Shown here in pieces: positions 25,401 through 40,900 of a DNA stretch of 64,000 nt. The notes beneath the pieces are model-generated. The model did not search any database and had not been told where the DNA came from. It worked only from the letters and a program-made list of their open reading frames with translations. Position 1 is the first letter of the stretch; each line of letters begins with the position of its first letter. A program made the position numbers and the translations under genes. The stretch is from Dirofilaria immitis. Taxonomy: Eukaryota > Nematoda > Chromadorea > Rhabditida > Onchocercidae. The stretch lies in assembly GCA_024305405.1 (NCBI GenBank), contig JAKNDB010000068.1, positions 8,541,501 to 8,605,500 on the forward strand, written 5' to 3'.

Positions 25401-26168
25401 TCATACTGAGTTTCAGGCAGCGATTCAATATTGTCAGGTAAATTTATGAGATGATTCGATTGCAGTTGTCACTAGCATGACTTTCATCCCTATAATATAT
25501 GTGATTCTGGATATGTTAAAGAGCTTCCATCCCTCATCTTAAACACTTTAAAGCTGTACATTGTCACACTTTGTCATCTTTATCTTTCAAGGAATGCATA
25601 GGAAAATTGCCAAAATTAGTGTGGCGAAATTCATGTCATACCTACATGTGAAAGGGCGGAATAGAATAATCAGTACTAGATTCGATTTAAATCGAATAAG
25701 ATGGCAAAAATCAGAAAAAGGACAGAAATTGGAGACGAAAAACTTTTTGATGGACATTAAATATTTACGTCATATAAATACTAAATATAAAGTGAAAAAT
25801 TATTATTCTTCATTTCTCAGTAGAACTGCCAGTCCATTCTAGGATTGATATTAGCTTATATAATACAAACTAATATTGAAGAGTGAAGTGCAAAAGTATT
25901 TAGAAGCTTGCTTGTGCATTTCTTTTTTAAATCACATTCTTGATTTTGATATGATTTGTTTTGACGTCTAATACCACCAGTAAATAAATGACAGGAAACA
26001 AAATTTTTTGTGGAAATACTCTGAAAGTTGATTATTAGTACTTCATTTTTTCTTTTTTTTAATTAACGAGAGTGAAGCACAAATATTTACTAACAGTTCG
26101 AGGTGTAGTGATTATCGTACATTTGCTCCACTTTTTTCTATTTTCAGGGTGCTGCAGTGCCTGTTTGA
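22424..26168 (+). CDS. arx-3: Arp2/3 complex subunit 1 (ARPC1, WD-repeat protein)
   Basis: ARPC1 is the WD40 beta-propeller subunit of the Arp2/3 complex, which nucleates branched actin. Exons: 22424-22502, 22878-23029, 23271-23376, 23748-23920, 24250-24344, 24521-24712, 24809-25002 and 25195-25285, giving 361 residues up to ALWDLR. Family signatures in order: [115 protein letters not shown] and LHQN-type MHQNAIT. The last coding exon is uncertain: 25417-25437 (AAIQYCQ) and then 26148-26168 (GAAVPV, stop) are possible in phase. Odd points: T5 at 24257-24261 lacks one T, and the intron after 23029 starts ATAAGT instead of GTAAGT. Both interrupt an otherwise perfect gene. Confidence 0.92.
25437..25575. 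repeat. Dispersed repeat, copy 2 (in the last part of ARPC1)
   Basis: One 38-bp unit is followed by the same unique sequence as at 22089-22195 (AAGAGCTTCCATCCCTCATC, TTAAAGCTGTACATTGTCA). It begins exactly at the GT following the candidate exon AAIQYCQ, so the repeat would supply that intron's donor. Confidence 0.78.
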
Positions 26169-26666
26169 TGATCTCTGCTTCTGAATTTCAGAAATGTTCA
26201 GGATTTTCCCGCAGAATTTCAGCATCTATGCTGTGGGGTTCATATTTCATCCCGCAAAGCTGCAGCAAAGTTATTCAAGGGCTTAATCAAATTTTTTAAG
26301 AACAGTATCCTTGTTTTTTTTTTTTAGAACAATATCCTTGCTACACTTCTACTCGAAATCGAGGTTATAAATATAAGATGAAGTTAGAATTTATTATGAT
26401 ATTTCTCATTCCTTATTTAAGATTCGCTTCCTTTAGCTAGATATTCTGTCCTTATTATACCCTTTAATTGGTTTGATGTTACATTTAAATGAAGAGACAC
26501 CAAAACATCTTGAAAACTGAATTAATAATTGCAGTTTTTAGGAAAATTTTAATCTTTATTTAAAGACAAATTTAAGAAATATATAACTTCGAAATTAAAC
26601 GATTAAAGAATATGCATTCGTATTCAGCCCATCTTCTAAATGAAATACATCCCTTTTCGTATTTTG
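25576..26666. other. Region between ARPC1 and PPCS (convergent genes)
   Basis: A 93-codon plus-strand frame (25561-25842) rich in Lys, Arg and Ile starts within the repeat and has no motif, so it is not called. A candidate terminal ARPC1 exon lies at 26148-26168. Otherwise the DNA is AT-rich 3' flank. Confidence 0.3.
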
Positions 26667-29275
26667 TCATTTGGTGTTGAGTAATAATTTGTCATGCATC
26701 TCAACAAGTTTATCAACAATCAGTTGTTCGATTTCAATACCTTCAACTTTTTGTTCATCGCTTAAATATATTGTCTCCTCTTTGTCTTCATTACTGACAA
26801 ATATTACTCGTTCTTTCCGTGTATCCAATATATTTCCAATTACTAGCTGCAATAAGTATGCCTTTTTAACAGTAAAAAATGAACAGCGAAAGAAGTCTCA
26901 AAAATTAGTGAACAACGTATACAATGTGCAGTTACATCTTAATATTGTGGTATTGGTCTATTCTGCTCTAAATTCGACTTTATTTTAAGCTTTACATATA
27001 TTTCTTTTCAAAAAATTCTAATATTTTGGATATTTAGAAATGAAAACGTGAAGTTTAATTATTACAATAATCATCTTTTAAAATTTATTGCTGTAAATCT
27101 TTCTGAAGGAACATGATAAAGACTAGTAAGTTCATAAATTTGGTTGCCACATCAATAGCAATGTTCATCTATAGACAAGTTTTAAAAATTCTTTAAAATC
27201 AGCCGAGTCTTTGAACTTAAAATTTTCCCTTTAATGGCATGGATTCACCTGATGTCCATAATTCTGAAGAGCCTGACGCGCTTTATTAACCAATATCGTT
27301 TCATCAGTTTCCAGCTAAAAATTGAATGCCTAGAATATATTAAACATTTTTAAAACTACAGTGCTTAGCAGTAGAGTAATTTAAAATTGAAAGATCTAAC
27401 GCTGATACAAACTTCATCTTACATTTAGATAAATGTCCAAAATACGGAAATACTCGAGGAAGTTCACTTTTTGATTTTGTTAATTTTCTTGCGAAGTTTA
27501 AAATTGTAATCTTCAAACGGATTCAATCTATCGAAATAGTGCAAAAATGTTTGATGTAGGTTCAAATTAATATTGCTATGGTACGTTGGAATAAGGTGAT
27601 TGTATAGCGCTTTGACTTTTGTTATCCAATATAGGTAATTAAAAAGAGTGTGAAGGTCGTCGTCAGTTCTTCAAATGAATTTTCATGACAAATCTATAAG
27701 TGAAATAAGTACCTTAAATGAGACGACGAATGCTTTTGGTACAATATCCTTGACCAGTTTTTGCAAAATCTTGGGAACAATATTGAGTGATAATTGCAAA
27801 CTTTCTTGATTTGAATGAATCTTGTGTTCTGGCTGAAATGATATGCTTAGCTATGAAACACCCCAAAAAAATTGTGTTTCTTCTTTCTAGCAGTTGGAGG
27901 CCTTAAGAATCAAAATATCGTAATTATCAATAAATTTGAGCAAACGATTTAGAAAACTGGAAAAAGTACCAAATTCTCCTCGGATATATAAAAATCCGAT
28001 ACAGCAGCAGCAAGATAAATTAGAAGAGATGAATTTAAAGATCGAAGACGGAGGCAAATCATCTCAAGCATCATCAGATATGCGGACACGTCGACGAATG
28101 ATATCATTAGGAGACGATCAGAAAGTTCATTGTTCAGTGCCAAGGCTTCCAATAAACCTGGCATATTTCGAACTGCAATTCGTTTCAATATCAAATTTTT
28201 GAATCTCTAGAGTTTTCTGAAGAATTAAGTTTAAATGCAAATACAATTTATTTTTAATATCCAATAGATTCTATGGATAAGGTTTAAAGTCACGCTTTTA
28301 GGATGGAAAAATTCCATCCTAAAAACTTTGTGAAGATGGATGGCAATACTTACTATGAAATTAAGTATTTCTGCATCATCTAATAAAAAAAAGTCAAACA
28401 AAAGTGGCTAGCAAGTACATAATGAAATTTATTTTAAAATGCATTATCTATCTACCGATATAATTTTCATTAATAAGAAAAAAAACACAAAATTCCTGCA
28501 ATTAGCAAACCTTCAATCTTTCCTGAGTTACTCACAACCAAATGATCAAATAAATTACAAAACTTCCTCCTAAAAGGTTTTAGAGAATTATCTCGGTGGA
28601 AAAATATAGCAGCATAGCCTTTCATCAGGAAATACCTGGAAAAAAATTACTGATTACATTACCTAGCATGCAATTCGAAAAAATAAATGGCGCAATAAGT
28701 CCGAACAGCATCGGATACTTCGAGCTGGTGGAATACTAGAAACAAATGAATTTATACTGTCCGAATGCAAAATTAAAACTGTAATTACAATGAAACTAAA
28801 ATTACAGAAAATAAAAAAGCACAGACTTCTTCAAAATCTGCTTTTGATTTTCATTATAAAATATTAGAACTCACTCGGTACTTGCAGCACCTCGTGTACC
28901 CATAGAAAAATTATCAATAAATCGAACCATTTTCTTTTCTAGTGGCACCCTGGTACCACCGCTCTATAATAGTCTTTTCAAGATTAAATTATGCATAGAT
29001 TTAAAGGATCCATATCTGATTCCTCATCTGCTAAGTGTGCTTGAATCAGCAGCTCCCGACTTTTATATCATTCTTAATCGGCATCGCAACTTCAAGTCAA
29101 AATCTTTAATGTTTTAGAGAATATATTAAGATGTTCGAGCAAACAAAAAATTAAAAAACCCGCAAATAACAACGACCCATCAAATCTGAATTCAAAAGCT
29201 AACCGTAACCAAGACAAATTTCCTTGAAAAATTTCGCCGAATAAAATCATCAACTAAGGAATCGACCGATGCCAT
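26667..29275 (-). CDS. PPCS: Phosphopantothenate-cysteine ligase
   Basis: PPCS joins 4'-phosphopantothenate to cysteine, the second step of coenzyme A synthesis. Seven minus-strand exons join in phase: 29275-29204, 28963-28875, 28635-28511, 28172-27970, 27832-27713, 27314-27249 and 26846-26667, giving 284 residues, close to the eukaryotic length. Signatures in order: FVLVT joined to [54 protein letters not shown] (the conserved AAVSDF core), [51 protein letters not shown] and a C-terminal [11 protein letters not shown]. The start at 29275 is the only ATG preceding the canonical LVTSGGT motif in frame. All splice borders are canonical and the frame is clean. It is a single-domain eukaryotic PPCS without the bacterial CoaC decarboxylase half. 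Confidence 0.93.
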
Positions 29276-29896
29276 TGTTCATGTATCAAATATTTCGAAA
29301 GAAATAAACACCAAAATGAAAACTGTTCATGAGATTCGATCCCAAACACCGTAATATTTTGATTATATTTTGTTTCCTATCTTCCACTCTCCTAATTATT
29401 AGTGAAAAAAAATATATATCAAATCTAAATTTTTAATCAAAAAGAAATCCCACTGGATCATTTACAATATTTCCATTAGATTTTCGCAATCGCGTATCCA
29501 TTGCTTCCAAGAACTTAAATTTCTAAATATATTATGCATACTGCAAAGAATGCTGAAGCATTAAATTTGAAAAAAATGGAACGAGAAAAAACAAATTTTC
29601 GAGAAACTGATGTCTAAAGAAAAACTCAACCTTCACTGGAAAAAGAACAATATTGACTTGTGACTTTCATCAACTGAAAGCTTTTATAAATCCATTGATA
29701 AAAATCTAAGCACATTATTTACAAACATTATGAGAACAAAATAGAAAATTTAAATTTGAGGCATGTTCTGGATACACTTTTTAGAGTATATGTAAGTTAC
29801 AAAATGAAATAATCGTGCTAGAATACCTCTTATAAATGCATTTCAGACTGACTGTCCTATTCAACCATACATAGTTTTTATTCTAGCAAAATGCAT
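29276..29896. other. Spacer between SMARCE1 3' end and PPCS start
   Basis: This AT-rich region of about 620 bp has no coding signal on either strand. It should hold the PPCS promoter and the SMARCE1 3' end, but no specific element can be named. Confidence 0.3.
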
Positions 29897-32690
29897 TCAA
29901 AGACTTTCTTCTGATACTTCTAAAGTTGGTGGACCTATTGGTACTTTCTTAATCGGTTGTTCCTGGTGATCTTGGGTTAACTTCTCGGTTTCTTCTTCAC
30001 TTGCGGTTTTAATGGCAGTTCTTGTTGAAGTAACAAATGAGGTGTCTGCATTAGCAGCAGAAGTGACAGGAATAATAGCTGCGTGCAACTGTTGCTCACT
30101 GGTTATTATCTGCGGTGACTGTACTTCATCAATTGTTTTATTTTTGGGTGAAGGAGACGAATCACCCACAGTCAGACGATATAGTATCGGCGTTTCTTCT
30201 GCCAACTGTTCTCGTTCTACTACTGAAAAAGGTGAAACAGGAATTTTGATTCTTTTAATTTCCGTGCATAGAATTAAAAAAAAACAGTCTTGCTTACCAA
30301 TATTTAACAGAATTTTAAATTATTATGATCAGTAATGATAAAAATAAGCCAAAAGTACAGCGCAATCAAGCTAACCTTTCGCTATTCTGTTGTGCATCAA
30401 ACATCGATATTTATTCCAAAAAACAAAAAAGGCATATTCAAAAAAAAAAATTCTTTATATATAATTTATTCCTAATAAAATATATCGCTTTAGTCTCGAG
30501 ATTTTCGAAAAGTACTGCAAATATAATTTACTTTGCTTCGCACGTAATGCTTCCTGCTTAGCTTTGTATTCTTCATAAGCATTTAATAACTTTTCTGACC
30601 AGTCATCGACCATTGATGCATATTTTGTTTCATCAAGCTGCAAACAGTTCTTTTTATACAAAACTCGATTATAAACTCAACGGTCTACTTCTATATGATG
30701 ATATTATTAAATTACAAAGAAAAATATAAAATTCATTTATCCCATTACTATTCAATATTCAAATTAAAGAATGAATTCGGTTTCTTTTGGTGGAATAATC
30801 ACGATAACAGATGAATTTGTTTATCTAAAGCTGCTTTATTGTTTTCAATATTTTTGAAATCACCAGAAATTTGAATGAGGAATGGAATATTGAATAGTAA
30901 CGAGATAACCTTATTGCTCGAACTAACCTGGGGTTTTTCTTCACATACTTTTTCAATTTTGCAGCGAATTCTTCTGATGCAATTTCCATCGAACGTTTTT
31001 GGTTTGAAAAACTTCACTCAGTTTTTGAGTTCTTCCTCAAGCTTACTCTAAAAATTCTTGAATTATTGAATTTTATTTTGGTAATGCTGTTAACTACTGC
31101 CTGAAAAAAGGCGAAGATTAAGAATGTTTTAAGATTTCACCATTATATCGCTGAAAAAATCCGTTTCAAATGCGACAGTTTTTCAGTTTTTATCTTTACA
31201 CTGAAGCTATCATAAAAACCGAAACCAATCCATAAAAAATTAAAGATAACATAGCGAAACTTACTTGATGCAGAGCTAATGAAGTTGCTTGTTTCTTCAA
31301 CATTTCGATACGATTTTGAGCAAGAACTGTTCGAGTATCAGTGACAACATTACCACTAAAAAGATCCGCTATAAGACGATGATTTCGATCGAATCTGTAA
31401 TAAAATATGGATAATTTTTTACCATTTTATAAGATATATATTAAACCCTAAATCGACTGATTTTTTAATCACAGTAATAACTACTATAACTAATTAATTT
31501 TCGAAAAATAACAAACCTAACAGCAGCAATTCGACGAGAGGACAGATCACCGAGTTCTTCATCTTCCACTGGCTGAATGACGACACCTCCTGTATCCAGA
31601 CGACCACGACTGGCTATAATATATAATAGTTGAACGAGCATTCGAAGCTTATTGTTGCGAACTGACTGATATATGAACTTCTAAGTCATAAGTTAACTTC
31701 GATAATTTTTCCGTCACTGTTGGTGGTATGTTTCTAAAAAATTTTCAGTATCCTGAAGAAATAAGAACAATATTTACCATTTTAAACTGATTTCTTCGTT
31801 TAACTCTAAATTCTAAAATTTTTAGTACAGATAAATTAGTAAAAGAAAAACGACGAGCTAAATGATCAGACCAGCAATCACACCGCCAACTGTGTTTGAT
31901 TTATCATTGACTTTTGCTCGATTTTTTGCAGACAAATACTGCTGATAAGCAGCTGAATTGTAGTAAGCTTTCAATGCCTTCTCATATTCTTGTCGTTCAA
32001 TGTCATACTCCTTTAAAAGGAAGGCTTATGAATTAAAGTTTCTATAAAAGAAAACTGAATCTCAACAATTATGTATTTTGCTCATCAAATAAAATATTAT
32101 AGATAGAAGTAGGGTTTTCTAGCAAACCTGATGATAAGTAGCTTTTTCAGACTCCGGCGCATCTCGCCACATTTGGCCAATCACTTTCCCGATATCCCAC
32201 AACTGACTCTCTGGATTTTCAGCGCGTACCTAAACAAATATTTCCTTCTAATAAATTATCGGCTTTCTATCAAATGAGTGTTTGAAAAAACATAAGAAAA
32301 GTTGGTTAATAAGAAAGTCGGAAATGATATAAAAATGATATGACATCAGCAACTGTAAAATTTTTGGAAACATCCCTACTTTTGCCCACATTTTGCGGCT
32401 GAACCTCATATATGGGACCAGTGGACGATCTGGCGGTTTGGGCGGCTTAAGTGAATTGCTATCATTCTGAAAATAAAATGGACTTTTAGTAATACGAATA
32501 TGGAACTGATATTGAACTGATATGTTCTCTGGATAAGAGATATAACGTTTATTCCCGGTACCTTAAAATTAATTTCTGCCAGTTTTAAAGCGCTCAAAAA
32601 AGTTTTCAAATTTAAAGCATAAAAATGCGCGTTACTTAAAGAAAAATGAGATACCTGACTTGATGGTCGTGGAGGTGGATGTCGAAACAT
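29897..32690 (-). CDS. swsn-3: SMARCE1/BAF57-like HMG-box subunit of SWI/SNF
   Basis: SMARCE1 is a DNA-binding subunit of SWI/SNF chromatin remodelling complexes in the nucleus. Minus-strand exons: 32690-32655, 32466-32380, 32229-32128, 32010-31872 (or to 31884), 31613-31517, 31394-31265, 31047-30945, 30637-30532 and 30222-29897, about 371-375 residues. It opens with [12 protein letters not shown], then [20 protein letters not shown], the start of an HMG box at about residues 20-105 ([34 protein letters not shown]). Next come [19 protein letters not shown] and [14 protein letters not shown], both typical of SMARCE1, a coiled coil, and a Ser/Thr/Glu-rich tail. Two frame breaks lie in one exon, at T5 31022-31026 and T5 30996-31000; one extra base in each restores [16 protein letters not shown] and [13 protein letters not shown]. 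Both look like homopolymer contractions. Confidence 0.9.
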
Positions 32691-35606
32691 GGAGATCTGT
32701 AATGACTCTGCAATACTTAAGTTTCTTAATCTAAATACACCGCTTTATATTACGGATCTCGCCTTCTCATTCCTACAACCCCAATGCCAACTTCAACGAC
32801 ATTTCTCTCACGCATCCCTCCAGCATCAATCTTCAAACCAACATAACCCGGAATGAAATGCATTGGGGTCGCTTTGCTAATTTCGATGTTTCAATAATTT
32901 CCACTGGCACATTTTTCCTTAGATTCTATATAAAATTATTCGCAGATTCAGGACTCTTGTTGAATCTCTGCTAGGCAGTCATATTCAACTGATTCTTTTC
33001 ATTAACGGTAGGCGAAATATTGACCGATCTCATTTTACCTTTCCGATTTCTCCACTTCCTCACTTCAAATTTTTGATGATTCACTGCTGAATGCTCGTAG
33101 CCATATATAGATAATAAATACAGTACTTCAGGATACTTTATCGCAAAAATTTTGAGGTAGATCATTTTCTATAATTCATATGTTAATTGATCGAGTGGCT
33201 AATCATCTGACTATATTTTGTATTTCAAAATATTCCGATTGTCTTGAAGGTAGAATGATACGTTCCGTTATTGTATTTAAACGTCATCTATTTTCAGCGA
33301 AATGATATTAATAACAATGAAAGTTGCAGAAGCTTTTCATTTAAAAGCATGGAATAGTAAAAGAAGTTGCAGAAGTCACACTGATAAAATGTTTTTTTCA
33401 GTGGTCAAAAACTCGCATGTTTTATTTCCTTAAAAATTGTAGAAACATTTGTCATCAACGCAATAATTGTCGAAAGATCTAGAAGAGAAAAGGAAAGCGA
33501 TTTCAAAAAGTATATACTTTGTTGTAAATAGTCAATAGTCAAAGAATGCCTTAGAAAATAATAAAAATATGACATAATGAAAAGATGGCAAATGATAATT
33601 GGCCAGAATGATATTCGATATAATATTGAATTTCGCTTGTTCTACAAGTTATATTTTTCTCAAAACATATCTCATCATTTATATTCGTCTGCTACATAAT
33701 ACTAAGCTAAAAATTTTCCTGAGAAATAAAGAAGCAGTTTTCTCATCGTGAACAGAGAATGAACTGCTTATATGGATTTGAGTACGGAGAAAAAAACTCG
33801 ATAATTACCAGCAATATAAAAAAAAAAAAACATCCGCCTCCTCAGCAAAAAACCCGAAAACCACTACTGATTTTCTCTAACTGATCTCATCTCTAAATTT
33901 TCATGATTAAGACAAAAATTATTATGGATTACTTCGTAAATTTTTGGCAATTACCATGGAACCATCTATGTATGGACAAAATCCAGCAGAATATTATTTC
34001 GCCAGAACAACGCATTACAATAAAAATACTGCCTCATGTTCAGTATCACTTTCATGCGACATATGCTAATCATAGCAGTTCTCAAGATCACAATTTTTCA
34101 AATTTTTCCAACGCAAGGAGGACCAAATAATGCATAAAATTTTTGAAATGAAACAGTCAGAATAATCACCCATTCCAGGGAATTTATATGTATTATTGAA
34201 TTAATCGAAGATACTATGATACTTCCTTCATCTTTTTCCACAATAAGATCCTTTGATGATTGAAAAGCTAATCGATTGATTACTAACTGGTTATGACCCA
34301 CTCATGGAGCTTCCGGTTTAAATGACAAGTTATTTGTCTCCACATTTTATTTCTGCACTTTAAACAAGAATCATATTAGAATGCTACTTACTTCCTGCTT
34401 GGCCATCAAAATATATACAGCCATGAAGATTTTTAAGATCTTCATTCCTTCAATAGATGATATTTTTCGTAATTTGCATCATTCCTTCCATTAGAGATAA
34501 GAAAGAGATTTCAGAACTGAAAACGATGAATGAGGTTTTCAGCTGACTGTAAAAATCAAATCACAAAACAGCATCTCAAAAATTACTGTGGATTATTACT
34601 AGTTAGATAGCATAAGTCGCAAAATTTCAAAATGAAACAATGAAACAAATTTATATTTCTGCAAATGAAAACCTCTCACCATCACACAGTTTCTGTAAAG
34701 AGAATACCGACTATTCTCATCTCCTCCAAACGACGGTAACTCATTTCCTAATGCGCTCTAGAGAAGTAGTTCGTAAAATAAATAACACTTCTGTTTTTAA
34801 ACTCTATTACTTTAGCACAAAAAAATAAATTATATTCCATATTTCTTTATAAAACAATATTCTAAATTATTGACATGCATTCATTGATGAAAAAATTATG
34901 GAAGAGAGGGGTTGGTAATATCTATTCAGTCACGGCATCTACGGTAAATGAAGCATTTTTTTTTCAAATGAATAGATACATACAAATAACTTCTGTCTAT
35001 ATACAAAAATTGTCGCAGTATTAATTTTCAATTATCTAAATTGTTTAGAAAGACTTTATATTATCTTTTCCTCCCTAATCAAATAGAATTTGAGGGAAGA
35101 ATAAAAGAAACAAATTTTCAAAACTCATGTTTTTGTACAACTGAAATGTTTTTGTCAAGCAAAAATCTTTAAAATTGTACTTTAAAATTAACTATCTTAT
35201 GTGACATATGTACTTGAGTGAATAGTATTTCCAGTTCAATTGAAAATACTATCTTATATCAAATGGAAAATGCAATTTAATTAAATTTCTCTACAAAATA
35301 TTTCCTTAAAAATGTCACGCGACCAGTTTGAGCACTGTCATACAACCTCTCAATAAATCGACGAAACAAAATCAAATTCGCGAAATGGTCCTATATTCAA
35401 CTTTCCTGGGAATATTGCTTTTCGTGCTCTTAGGAATAGAATGACATATTTATACAGCCATAAAAGATCACTCCAAATTACTAAGCCGTATGAAATCATC
35501 AGGAAAGAATAATGGTAAAACTTAAGAAAATTTCTCATAATTTTGTGAAAACAATCACAACTGAACATTTGTAATAACTGCGATGTTTCTAGCAATTAAT
35601 TTTCTC
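32691..35606. other. 2.9-kb intergenic region
   Basis: No supported gene is present. A few short open frames (for example 33903-34130 plus and 34098-34301 minus) lack motifs and have AT-driven composition. Bases 32750-32900 are somewhat less AT-rich and may be the SMARCE1 upstream region. Confidence 0.35.
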
Positions 35607-37982
<2,376 letters not shown>

Positions 37983-40900
37983 TCTCGGGCCTGAAAATGA
38001 TAAATGATTCAAATTTTTCGATAAATCCGAATGCATTTTATACAAAGAAAAGCTCATTCTGCACCTCAAATGAATGAAAGTTGTGGTCTTGTCGGTGAAT
38101 AACAAGCTGCAGTTTTATGTTAAAACGTTTTGTGAGAATCTAGTCAAACTCTCACAATAAATAAACCTACATTCTAAGTAAACTTATTTCAGCTCGGGAA
38201 AGAGCAAAATCTCAGAAAAATTCAATCCAGTAAATCTTAATGCAGCTGTCCTAATTACAACCTGAATTTCTAATTATCACTTCATCTTATCCCCAGAAAA
38301 ATTAACATTCATTCTCTAAATAAGTAGTCTTATACAAACTGATAGATAATGTTAATGAGAAGTTTATTGTCTTCTATCTTATCTTATATACCAAAAAAGT
38401 ACCAAATAAATAAAGAATTGTAGTTTATTCACTTTCGTCCTACAATTCACGATGAATTAAAACTACGGAAATTCCAAAATCTATTACATATAAGGCTATT
38501 AAAGCCTCGAAAATATGCTCACTTTCCAATGAGTTTTAAAATCAAACGTTTTTCACCATAAAAAATCGGTGAAAGAGACCAGATTCCACGGTACTTCTCT
38601 GACATAACACTATCACTACATCATCTACTGAAGGACCATAGCATCCCCCAAGCACTTCCTTTTTCCATCACAGCTCTGAAAATCCCAAACTGTGATACAA
38701 TTCGATAGCGCTTAATAACGCGCAACGCAACCGCAACGCCAAGTAGCATGCAACGAGTAGCGGGAACATGAAAAGTATCGTGATAGATCGAGAGAGAAAG
38801 CTTGCTGCTCTTTTTAGTAGCTGGAAGATGTTCGAAGAGGTGTTTCTATTAAGATCAATTTATTAAAGATGAGTTCAAGATGATCTTAATGTCAGAATGT
38901 CGTTAGACTATTCGATTTCCTTTGATGGATGGACGACTGCTGCAATATTCGGACATCTTCCAACAACTGATAAAACGTTATTTGATTTTATTTTTTTCTG
39001 ATGAGACCACACTGAGTTTATTCTTTAGCTGAATTAAACAGATAACACAAACGCAGCAGAACGAGTGCCATTCCCTTTAACCCATAACACATTCAGAACT
39101 CAGACTATTTCATTGTGGAGCTTAAGACAAACTTCCATCGAATGAACTCAAACTTCATAATGTTCACCGACAAGGTGCTAAACATTAAAGTCCATTCGTT
39201 TTCGTTTACCATAGCTCATTTTGATTAATGACCATAGTACGCGCGATATATGTGTAGATATCATTGGTAGGTCAGAGGAATATGACATGAAAGGATAAGC
39301 AGTTTACGTCATTTCGGCCTTACTTTTTAGTTTTTCAGGATTTTATGCACAGAACTGTTCTCGACACTCATACTGTCATTTACCATCATCTCAACTTAGT
39401 TTACCGTTCCATAGCACTGTGAAACTGATTTGTTGCTCTATTAAATGTTAACAGTGATATATGCAACGTTGTTGAAGTTTACTGCGTAGTACAAAAATAC
39501 TGGGAAATCTCAGGAAAAAGACGTAAAAGAATTATTTAAGATGCAAATGCAAAGTCTGTACTCATTCGCAGAGAAGTATGTCTCTCCGTATGACGTTGAA
39601 TTGGTTCGGTTGTACACAAGAAACACTTCCAGTGTATCATGGCGAGACTATTAGATATCAAATGTGTGCCAAATATATTACCTTGTGTTTATATAAAGTG
39701 ATCAAGAATACAACACAAGAAACTTGATGCTTAAAACTGATCAACAATTAAAAACAGTTATTCTAAAAATAAATCATTGCAAAGAAAAATGGAAACTCTT
39801 GCCACATGTAACATACCGGAAAGTTTCAGAAAAACTTATAGCCTAATATCATCAATTACTAATATAGTTTCTTTTTACAAATTTTTTTCGACTTTTTAAT
39901 CTCCATTTTCAGTAGTAAAAATAGCACCTTATTTCATAACTTGCATATACATTATCAACTCAATGTTTTCTCGATTGGTTATAGAATTTTAAAATGTGTT
40001 TCTTAATCAGCAAATACAGTAACCTATCGCATAATTTCTCAAAAAATGGGATGCAAACAATTATAGAATAATAATATGCTCTTTAGACATTTAAAATTTC
40101 GTGAATTAAAAAAAAATTACTGAAAACCATCCAACAAACTCAGCACAATTCCTTGAGCCATCAGTTAGTTTTTCCGCTTCCATATTCTTCTTTTATAATC
40201 TGTTCGGTGTTTAAGCCAAAGAGATCATATTTCGTATTGCCTTCTATTTAAATGTTTCCAGTCAAATATGTGATCGACTGAAGTAAGATATAAAGGCCAC
40301 TGTTTGAAAAGTGTTCATATAATTAGAAGAAAAGTCTAATTTTTCCGAAGAGTTAAAAATAGAGAAAAGTACTTAAAAGTGAAAAGAGTGAAAAAAACAG
40401 TGCCTAATATAATTTACCTAACAATTTAATTTTTTAAACAAAATACGAATCATTACTTAAGATATGCATAGTCAGAATCTTCACCAGAACCTGATTCATG
40501 GCAATAAAGAAAATACATTGTAAATTTGGCTTGAAGTTTTCGCAAAGAATCTAAAGAGATAATTTTGAAGTTTCTCGATGACATTTTTAACTTTTTGCCA
40601 CCTCAGATATTAAACATCGAAGTTGAAAAGTACTGCTCGGTTATTCGGTAAGGAGTTATGTATTTATTGCGGGATTAATAACATGAAATATTTTTAAAAA
40701 AGAATCATGGTAATGACCATTCGTTCCAATTTATTAGTGATTTAGACCTTCATCTTCACACATTTGCCTAGTTTTGACATTGCCACATTGCAATAAAGTG
40801 CTATGTAGCATACTGTGGGAGCATAAAACAATAATAAAACTTAAAATCAAAATTAAGCAATAAGTGATATAGACATTTCCTTTTCATATATTTTTCATAC

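Noticed and set aside
25561..25842. 93-codon Lys/Arg-rich plus-strand frame
   Set aside because: It starts inside the dispersed repeat, lies within the ARPC1 3' region, and has no motif.
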